The notes under the pieces were generated by a model that saw nothing but the letters and a program-made list of their open reading frames with translations, did no database searches and was not told where the DNA came from. The translations under genes and the position numbers were made by a program. 10,504 bases of DNA from Tetmemena sp. SeJ-2015. Its lineage: Eukaryota; Ciliophora; Spirotrichea; Sporadotrichida; Oxytrichidae. Positions 1 to 9,700 of the stretch are shown here, piece by piece. The stretch covers positions 1-10,504 of the forward strand of contig JAJKFJ010022992.1 in assembly GCA_027382625.1 (NCBI GenBank), read 5' to 3'. Numbering within the stretch: the stretch's first letter is position 1; each line of letters opens with the position of its first letter.

Positions 1-1150
1 AAAGCAACATATTTTCTACGCTACTATTCGCTATCCCTTGACCAGCATAGCTGCCTAATCTTTCAAGCCATAGCCCATATTGCTTCCCTATCAGTGTTGT
101 TGTCCTCATGTCTCGTTTCTTCTGCAATTCATTCGAAGACCTGAAATGCCCTCGTTTTATGGCAGCTGACTACTTAAGATTTCAATAAATTCATAGTATA
201 AAGCAACATATTTTCTACGCTACTATTCGCTATCCCTTGACCAGCATAGCTGCCTAATCTTTCAAGCCATAGCCCATATTGCTTCCCTATCAGTGTTGTT
301 GTCCTCATGTCTCGTTTCTTCTGCAATTCATTCGAAGACCTGAAATGCCCTCGTTTTATGGCAGCTGACTACTTAAGATTTCAATAAATTCATAGTATAA
401 AGCAACATATTTTCTACGCTACTATTCGCTATCCCTTGACCAGCATAGCTGCCTAATCTTTCAAGCCATAGCCCATATTGCTTCCCTATCAGTGTTGTTG
501 TCCTCATGTCTCGTTTCTTCTGCAATTCATTCGAAGACCTGAAATGCCCTCGTTTTATGGCAGCTGACTACTTAAGATTTCAATAAATTCATAGTATAAA
601 GCAACATATTTTCTACGCTACTATTCGCTATCCCTTGACCAGCATAGCTGCCTAATCTTTCAAGCCATAGCCCATATTGCTTCCCTATCAGTGTTGTTGT
701 CCTCATGTCTCGTTTCTTCTGCAATTCATTCGAAGACCTGAAATGCCCTCGTTTTATGGCAGCTGACTACTTAAGATTTCAATAAATTCATAGTATAAAG
801 CAACATATTTTCTACGCTACTATTCGCTATCCCTTGACCAGCATAGCTGCCTAATCTTTCAAGCCATAGCCCATATTGCTTCCCTATCAGTGTTGTTGTC
901 CTCATGTCTCGTTTCTTCTGCAATTCATTCGAAGACCTGAAATGCCCTCGTTTTATGGCAGCTGACTACTTAAGATTTCAATAAATTCATAGTATAAAGC
1001 AACATATTTTCTACGCTACTATTCGCTATCCCTTGACCAGCATAGCTGCCTAATCTTTCAAGCCATAGCCCATATTGCTTCCCTATCAGTGTTGTTGTCC
1101 TCATGTCTCGTTTCTTCTGCAATTCATTCGAAGACCTGAAATGCCCTCGT
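1..1150. repeat. Satellite array, near-perfect part (199-bp unit)
   Basis: Head-to-tail tandem repeat. Units start with AAAGCAACATATTTTCTACG at 1, 200, 399, 598, 797 and 996, so the period is exactly 199 bp. Copies 1-5 appear identical by eye, and copy 6 is identical until about 1150, where it loses a T in the TCGTTTTATGG stretch. The unit is about 40% GC, clearly less AT-rich than the gene to the right, and holds PvuII (CAGCTG), AflII (CTTAAG) and BstBI (TTCGAA) sites once each. 199 is not a multiple of 3, so no frame persists from copy to copy, which argues against coding. The array runs off the left edge, so its full size is unknown. Such homogeneous satellites are typical of heterochromatin or, in ciliates, of germline-limited DNA; that placement is inference. 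Confidence 0.97.
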
Positions 1151-3235
1151 TTATGGCAGCTGATACTTTAAGATTTCAATAAATTCAACGTATAAAGGCA
1201 ACATATTTTCTCGTACTATTCCCTATCCTTGCCGCATACCTGCCTAATCTTCAGCCACTTAGCCCATATTGTCCATCAGTGTTGTTGTCCTCATGTCTCG
1301 TTTCTTCTGCATTTCATCGAGGACCTGAAAATGCCCTCGTGTTATGGCAGCTGACTACTTAAGATTTCAATAAATTTCTTAGTATAAAGCAACATATTTC
1401 TACGCTACTATTTTCGCCTAATCCCGTTGACCAGCATAGCCTGCCTAATCTTTCCAGCCATAGCCCATATTTGTTCCATCAGTGTTGTTGCTCTGTCTCG
1501 TTTCTTCTGCAATTCATTCGGAGACCTGAAATGCCCTCGTTAATGGTCGTTATGGCTTAGATTTTCAAAAAAATAAAATTCATAGAATAAAGCAACATAT
1601 TTCTACGCTACTATCGCTATCCCCGATTGACCAGGCATAGTAATGCCTAATCTTCAAAGCCATAAGCCCATATTGCTTCCCTATCAGTGTTGTTGTTCTC
1701 ATGTCTCGTTTCTTCTGCAATTCATTCAAAGACCTGAAATGCCCTCGTTTGTATGACAGCCCCCAGACTACTTAAGATTTCAATAAATTCATAGAATAAA
1801 GCAACATATTTTCTTACAGCTACTATTTCGCTATCCCGCTGACCAGCATAGCTGGCCTAATTCTTTCAAGCCATAGCCCATATTGCTTCCCTAATTCAGT
1901 GTTGTTGTCTCTGTCTCGATTTCTTCTGCCCAATCTTTCGAGAACCTGAAATGCCCTCGTTTATGGCAGCTGACTACTTAAGATTTCAATAAATTCATAG
2001 TTATAAAGCAACTATATTTGTCTACGCTACTATTCGCTATCCCCTGACCAGCATAGCTCCCTAATCTTTCAAGCCATAGCCCATATTGCTTCCTATCAGT
2101 GTTGTTGTCCTAATGTCTCGTTTTGCTTCTGCAATTCATTCGAAGACCTGAAATGCCCTCGTTTTCATGGCAGCTCGGCCCTACTTATGATTTCAATACA
2201 ATTCATAGATAAAGCAACCATACATTTTCCCTTACGCTACTATTCGCTATCCTTTGACCAGCATAGTCTAAAAGTCTTTCAAGCAAGCTCAAATCTTATA
2301 TTTTGAAGGCGCTGAGGGCTGACACGTCTTCTTCTGCCAATTCATTCGCAAGACCTGAAAATCCTCCGTTTTATAGGCAGCGCCGGACTACTTAAGATTT
2401 CAATAAATCCATAGATGATTAAAAGCAACATATTTTCTTACGCTTATTCGCTTATCGTGTTGACCAGATAGGCCCTAACTCTATTCAAGCCATAGTTCCG
2501 AATATTGCTCTCTTGAATCAGTTCTGTGTTGTTAGTCACTCATGTCTCGTTTTCTTCTGCAATTCGAAATTCGAAGACCTGAAAATGCCCTTCGCTTCTC
2601 CCAAAACCCCAATATATAGCCGCAGCTGCCCCACCTACTTAAGATTTCCCAACTATTAGGAATTAAATAAGTAAAAAAAGCAAACATATTTTCTAAACGC
2701 TTAACTATTCGCTATCCCTTGACCAGCAATAGAGGTGATCCTAATCTTTACTAAAGCCTATAAGCTCATCATTGTCTTCCATGCCGCCTATCAGTGTGAC
2801 TGTATCCCATGTCATCGTTTCTTCTGCAATTCTATTCGAAGACCTGAATATGCCCTTCGTTTTTTATGGCAGGTGTCTGAGACTCATAACTTAAAGAGAA
2901 GATTTCAATAAAATAATTACACATTTTTAGTTCTTATAAGCCAATCATATTTCTAATGCGCTTAATATTTCGCTATCCTAAATGACCAGCTTAGCTGGGT
3001 CCTAATCTTTCAAGATAGCCCTATGCTTCCCTGATCAGTGTTGTTGTCCTCATTTCTCGTTTCTTCTGCAATTCATTCGAAGACCCTAAAAATATGAAGT
3101 TCTATATGAATAAAGATTTCCAATAAATTCATAGTATAATGACAAACATATTTCTACGCTAACTATTACCATATTATGATTCACGTGTCCAGCCCCCCAA
3201 ATATCCCTTTGAACCACAGCCCAATATGCTCTGAA
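1151..3235. repeat. Satellite array, progressively degenerate part
   Basis: Continuation of the 199-bp satellite. Recognisable unit starts lie at about 1194, 1386, 1589, 1798, 2005, 2211, 2422, 2677, 2937 and 3138, giving spacings of 192, 203, 209, 207, 206, 211, 255, 260 and 201. Divergence rises steadily from left to right and is mostly short insertions and deletions, with insertions prevailing in copies 12-14. The last copy fades out at about 3235 after roughly half a unit. The gradient fits either the edge of a homogenising array (central copies corrected by unequal exchange, edge copies decaying) or falling consensus quality in a long-read assembly. Confidence 0.93.
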
Positions 3236-3406
3236 AAAATTGTAAAATAATAGTAGCGCCGGTTTTGATTTTATAATAAATTAATTGTCTATCTGAGCTT
3301 TTAAATATTAATAAATCCTAGCACTTACAAATAAAGTAAAAACGTAAATATACTTGAATAATTTTCTTCTTTCTATCTCCTAATACTCGATTTATTAGAA
3401 ACTAGA
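3236..3406. other. AT-rich gap between satellite and gene
   Basis: About 170 bp of AT-rich sequence with no satellite homology and no convincing coding frame. It directly precedes the ATG at 3407 and would hold the promoter and 5' UTR if that start is right. I see no recognisable promoter element, and TATA-like strings are expected by chance at this composition. Confidence 0.5.
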
Positions 3407-3727
3407 ATGGTAAGAACTACTTCTGGATGTTTATTTATTTTTTATGTAGACGAACATCCATAAGTAAGTTAACTCTCTTTGAAAGATTTTTTAACAAGTG
3501 GAGCCATATTTCTCACATATATTCTTAGACCCAAAGCAGATATAAAGAATTTATCGCAAACCAGAAAGCTAGAAAGATATAAAATTTTATTTTAAAAAAA
3601 ATTATTTAAAAATTAAAATTTAAACTAAATTTGGACAAGAGAAAACTACCCCCAATTTGATCTCTTTTTAAAACATTTAAATGCCTATTATAAAAACTTA
3701 TCGCTAAAAAGAAGACATTAGATGTGA
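3407..3727 (+). other. N-terminal coding block (106 codons under TAR=Gln)
   Basis: Open from ATG 3407 to TGA 3725 when TAA/TAG are Gln; the standard code hides it. It begins MVRTTSGCLFIFYVDEHPQV and near 3632 reads WTRENYPQFDLFLKHLNAYY, which has the texture of a folded helical segment. An AT-rich run (about 3585-3630) lies in frame inside it and may be an insert. I do not recognise a domain. The later blocks continue in other frames, so this is probably the N-terminus of the same protein, but a separate small gene cannot be excluded. Confidence 0.5.
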
Positions 3728-6700
3728 GAAAATAAAAAAATCTTGCAATAGGTGAGGGAAAATAAACTTTGGCACAAATATTTCTGCAATAGAGACTAGC
3801 CAGTTAGAAACCTTAAAAGTAGAGCAAGGCCAATCCCAGAAATAAAAATGGCGAAAGTTAGATAGACACCAGGACAAAATCTAAGAAGCCATTAAACTCT
3901 ATTTAGGTTGCTTCAGAGAAAGATTTCTGCTGCATCTTCTGTAGCAATAGACGAGTGATTGAAGCTGTTAGGAAAAACGACTTAGCTTCTCTTAAAAGAC
4001 ATCTCGACGACATCCAAAACATTTCTAATCCTCACCAAGGCAATTTAATTCAAAGGGGCCCAAAATTTTTTTTAAAAATTTTTTGATCTCAAGAATTAAA
4101 AAGCAATAGAGATGCTGATAAAGATATAAACTCTTCAAAGTAAAGAAAAAAAACCCCTGAGACACTTTTAAAAAAATCTGATGGTAGCTATGCTGGTTAC
4201 TACGATTTTAATCACGATAAAAAAATTTTTTCAAAAAAAAAAGATTTAAAATAATCATTGAAATTTACAAGATGATGAATTGAGAGATAGCAATACTTAT
4301 CCTTAGAAAATGCTCAAGAAAAATTTGTACTCTCTATAAACTTTGAAAGCTTTCTTGGCTGATAATTCTAAATAAGTCCTCGATGAGAAGTCATTCTATG
4401 AAATATTGGGTAGCAAAGTGTCTAAATATGCGATAAATGGAATGGTAAAGGAGGCTCACTTTATTTTGAAATACATGTTCGAGAACTAATTATCTGATTT
4501 GAACAGACTCTATCACTTGTGTTTGGAATCTACGCCTCCTGATAAAATTGTGAGAATTTCAGTTACCAAGCAATTGAAGTACCAAGATATGCTCTCCCCA
4601 TTTCACTGCGCTTGCATCATTCCAAAATCCAAAAGTTCTTTAAGCCCTTTTAAAAGTGGCTCCTTACTTTTCTCTTCCTGACTAATAAAGGAGGAATTTG
4701 GTTCACTATGCTGCTGCGAACGAGAATCCAGCTGTGCTTTAGTTCCTTCTTCAGAATGGATGTGATCCCAATGAACTTGACAATTGGAGGAGAACTCCTC
4801 TCATGATAGCAGCTGAGTTGGGAAGAACTCAGAATTTAAAAGTGCTATTGGATCATTATGACAAAAAGAAGAAGGAAAGGGAACAAGAGAAAAAAGAAAA
4901 AGTATATTTGAAAAAGAAGAACTCTAAGAATACTTCAAAGGAAAAGAAATCTCTAAAGCAAGGCAACAAAGAAGATGAAGACGAGGAAAATAGTGGAAGC
5001 GAAGAAGTTTATAAACAAGAAAAAAAATCAATTCTTTGAACATTAGGATAAAACTGCGATATGCTCTTCACTACGCCGTTTATGCTGGACAAGCTAAATG
5101 CGTGCAAGTGCTACTCGAAGCTGGAGCTGCTGTTGATGCTAAAAATTTATAGTCAATGACTCCTGTACTGATAGCTGCTGCTTATGGTCATTTAGAAGTT
5201 GTAAAAGTCCTTGACAAGTTTGATCCAGACTATGAAGGGAAAGTTCATGATAAAAAATAGAGTGCTTTAATTTTCGCTTCAATAGGAGGATCAGCTGCTA
5301 TAGTACTTTTCCCTACTCAACAAGAAGAATCTTGACATCATAAAATAAAATGATTTAATTTATTAGAATATCAATAAAGGAGATACATCAAAGAACACTC
5401 CTTTACACTATGCGGCAGCGTATGGTTGGTCAACAATTGTCTAAATCTTAATAGATGAAGGAGCAGATCTCCATGCCAAGAATTTGTGGAATATAACTCC
5501 TGCTTCTCTTGCTCTCTAGAAAGGGCATTTCCTCATATTTAAAACAACTTAATTTTAAGATATTTAATATATATCTATTGAACTGATAAAGGCCAATAAA
5601 GGAAATTAAGTTAAAGGGGGGCAGGTTTTTTTTTTCAAATTCGCGAAACAGTTTCGCATTTACGCTCCCTGTTTAAATTATTCGAAAATTAGACATAAAA
5701 CCCTAATTTGCAAGATTTGAATGGATACAAGCTTTTCACTACTTGGCTGGTTTAAAGGCACTTTAAGTAGCGTAGCCGAAGCTGATAAGTAAAATGATAA
5801 TGATGAAGATGAAAAAAAAATGAAAAAAAGCCACAAAAGCACTAAGAGGGGACGATGCTGATGAAGATGAAGGAAATTTAAAACTGAGATATATACCGGA
5901 AAAAAAAAAGAAAACATATAAAAGTACACCAGATTAAAAAACTTAAAAGTGAAGAAAAAATACGAAAACTATCAAAAGATATTATTGAAGTCGCAGAGTT
6001 CCTACTCTAAGTTGGCTATCAAATTGATCTTCCCTTAAATTAAATTTAATTAAAATTTCCTTTGTAGGGAAATTTTCCCCTTTCGGGGGGCTTTTAAAAT
6101 TTCAGAATTCTGGTATCGTAATCTTTTTCATTATTAATAAAGTTTTCATTTAAAATTTAATAAAAGTTTCTAAAATTTTTGATATAGAATGGATTAAGAA
6201 AGGGTTAGAATAAAATATGTTGCACTACTTGGCAGCCAATATCATTGATTAATTTATGGATGAAAAGAGCAAATTTTAAACCCCTAATTGATTATTTACT
6301 CGAGCGCAGACTCAATGGCTGAAATAAATGGCAACTGCAGTTGATGGCATGGGTTTCACGTAATCAAAATTCCCTTTTAAATTAATTTAAAGGCCCTTGA
6401 ATTTGCATTAGCGAAAGCCAGTTAAAGTAATTCATCTTTTATGGTGGTTCATTAGTTCAAAAAAATTTAAATCAACTTATGATTTAATGATTAAGATAAA
6501 TCCAAAAAAAAATTTTTATTTCTCAAAAATTTAATAAGGAAGCATTTTAATGATGACTTTAGTTAAAAAAATGAAAAATATTTTAAAATTTTAAATTTTT
6601 AAATTTAAAATTAAAAAATATTAACTGACGTATTTTTAAACTAAAATAACTGATCTGTTTAAGAAAACAGACTTATTGAATAGAAAAATTTAAAAACCTT

Positions 6701-9700
6701 CAAAAAAATTCTTTATTTAGGGCCCCCATGGGTTAAAAATGCTTGTCAAGATCCTATTTTTTTTACTAAAAAGGGAAAAATAAACAGTTCATAACTATTT
6801 AGAACAAATAAACATCAGTCAGTTTAGAGATCTCATTTTTCAAAAAGATTAATAAATTAAGATAACGTACATTCCCAATTGAGAGACTTTTCTCTCTTTT
6901 TATTACGGCCATCTCTCCTAAAGATTTATTAAGCTCAACAGGAAAAGTCTTTAAGGAAGGTGAGAGTCTCCACCTGCATTTGCTTTACAGAGTGAGAGAT
7001 TAATCTATTCTAGAAAAGATCTTGAAAAGCATCACAGCTAAATAATTTAAGGACAAAACTAAATGCTTTTTCAAAAAACAGAGTTTTTAAAATTTAACTC
7101 AAGTTCTAAGTTTGAACCCTGGATAATTGCAAAAATTTCAAAGAAGCTGAAAAAAAACTTAAAAGAACAAATTTAAAAATTCCTGAGTTAAATTTTTGTA
7201 TAGAATTTACCTTTTTCTTTCATTATTCAAAAAGGGGGGTTATAAATTTAAAATGGAATCAAAAAATTACCAAAAATTAATCTTTCTTTTAAGTTAGTCA
7301 ATTTTTATAAAAATTTTAATTAATTTTTAAAAATTTTTCCAAATTTTTTTTGAGTTTATTTAAAAAAAAGAATTTTGGCAAAATTGCCATAGAAATTTTT
7401 TAAAAAATTTAAAAAGTTTTTTTATTTTAAAAAAGGCCCCCCCAAAAAATCTTTTAAAACTCGAGTTTCAATTTTTTGTTATAAAAATTTAAATTTAAAC
7501 TAAACTTAAACAAGAAATAATTAAAAGGAGGGGTTTATAAAAAATTTTTTAAAAAATTCTTCGGAAATTTATCCCTCCAAAATAAAGGAAATATTTAGGA
7601 GTTTAATTTTAATTTTTTTTATTTTGCTTCTCACTTTTTTCAAAAAAAATTTGGAAAAAAAAGGGGGGCAGCATATACTAATTCGCGTGGAGAATCTATT
7701 CTTCATGCCCTTGCTTAGAGTCTTTCTTATAAAGAGTATAATAAATTTTAGACTGAAGCAGAAAATAATGACAGTGATAGCGAAAATGAAGATTGCAACC
7801 TAAATTTAATTAGCCAGAATTTTTAAAAAATATTAAAAAATATTTACTCAGCTAACTTAAGAATACAGAATGAGTCCATTCTCTTTTACTGAATAAGGAG
7901 AATCCTCAATTAACGTGGCTTTGAAGCATTTGAACTTAAAGTATATTTCTCTGTGCTTCGAAATTCTACATTAAAATATTTATAATTTACATCAGGATAA
8001 TTCAGTCCCTGCGTTATCATATCTCTTGTCATCTCATGTCAAAACCAAAGAGAATTTTATAAACTTAATCTTTTTTGTTGGTTTGAAAAAATTTTTTTTT
8101 AAACCAATTTTTCCAATTTATTTCTTTTTTAAAGATTTGAGCAAACAAATGAAATGGACTAGAAAGAGTAACAATAATTTGGACCCTATGTTACAAGCAT
8201 TCGAACACTTATGATTGAAAGTTGCTAGAAGGATAAGTCTTAGCATCCCTGGACTTTCCTTTCTGAAGTGGTAGCAGCCAAGCAATACGATTATACAAAT
8301 AAAGTAGTTAATATTGAATCGATGTGCTACATTTCTTAATAGATGAGGGATTAAATTTGAACCAAAAGGTTTTCCAATAAATAATGCCAACATGTGGGGA
8401 AAAAAAACCTTAAAAAAAATTTATGTAATTTTAAAAAAAAATTTTATTTCTTGGAAAAAATTTAAACAATTCAAATTATTGTATTTGATAAAAATGCAAA
8501 TTTTTAAAATTATTTAAAAAATTTTTTAATTTAAGTTTAAGCAAAGACAATAGCGAAAAAGAGGATTGACGAGAAATAAAAACTATCAAAGGCCAAATTT
8601 AATGCTTCTAGTTATGTAAATCCCTTTTAAAAAAATTTTGTTTAAATTTAAAAAACGAAATCATAAAGAATTTTAAAAATATAAAAAGAATTAAGGATAA
8701 AAATAGAAAATAAGAATTAATTCAAAAAATTTTCACTTTTTTTAAAATTAGCGGTTTTTAAAATTATTTCTTTATGTATACTTAAAAGAAGAATTAGGAT
8801 ATTTTACTTTATGGACATTTTGGGGGCGCTTTGGCGAAGGAGGCTAAAATCAAATGACTCATTTCCTCAAAGATTTATCAGCTGCAATCCAGGAATTCAG
8901 CAAAGTCTTCAATCAAATGACAGGTCATGATTTCTAAGCGACACACTAAAGCCTGCAAAAGAATCCAAAAGAGATTATTGAATAAAAGATTAATAAGTAT
9001 AGAATCATTTTTTTTCAAAAAAAAAATTCAAAGATCATAAGGACTCAGTACATAAAAATCAAGAGAATTATACAGAGCTATGATATGGAGGCTAAATTTC
9101 AACACTTGAGAGATAGCTTTAAAGGTAATGCAAACCACCACCTAATTGCTAATTCTTCTCATCTTGCATACTATCTGTGATAGCCAGTCAAAGTAACTCT
9201 ATCTGAGAATCAAGAAAAAAATTCAACGCTATGCTCAATCAAGATCATATTCTAGAAGCATATAGCATCCTAAATAAAGCATTGGTGCTAGCGTAGCTTA
9301 GTGAAAAAAAAAAAAAAGGATTAAAAATAAGAAACTGAAGATTCTGGGTTTACTCGAATAATAATCAATACTACTCTTTAATTCCTAGTTCTAGAAAGTA
9401 TTTTGATAGGATGAAACCTCTTTTATAAGATTAAGATATAGAAAAAGAGCTGAAGCAATTGCAGGATATCTACAATTTTACGACTACTTTTAAGTTATTT
9501 ATGGTTTCTCTAAAGCAAATTAATCCAATATAATTCATGGGCATTGAATTTAAAAAAAAGTCAAAAAATATTAATAAAAATAAAATTTTGAAAAACCCTT
9601 AAAAAAATATTTTAAGAATTTTTTTAAAAAAATTTAAAATGGAATTTTTAAACTTGAGTGGAATATTTAGTTGCGATGAAACAGGAATGAGAGATGCTTC

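Noticed and set aside
1..1150. Possible protein coded by the satellite (the reverse strand has a TGA-free frame of about 85 codons per unit under TAR=Gln)
   Set aside because: The unit is 199 bp, so the frame shifts at each copy, and with TGA as the only stop an open run of this size is expected by chance. No motif was recognised.
1..3235. CRISPR array
   Set aside because: The whole 199-bp unit is repeated head to tail without unique spacers, and the host looks eukaryotic.
5678..5929. Minus-strand ORF of 83 codons rich in Phe, Ser and Leu
   Set aside because: It is the antisense of the Lys/Glu-rich acidic loop of the plus-strand protein; its composition is the mirror of that low-complexity stretch.
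8118..8393. Minus-strand ORF of 91 codons
   Set aside because: It overlaps plus-strand text with ankyrin cores (VLHFLIDEGLNLNQ) and lacks any recognisable motif of its own.
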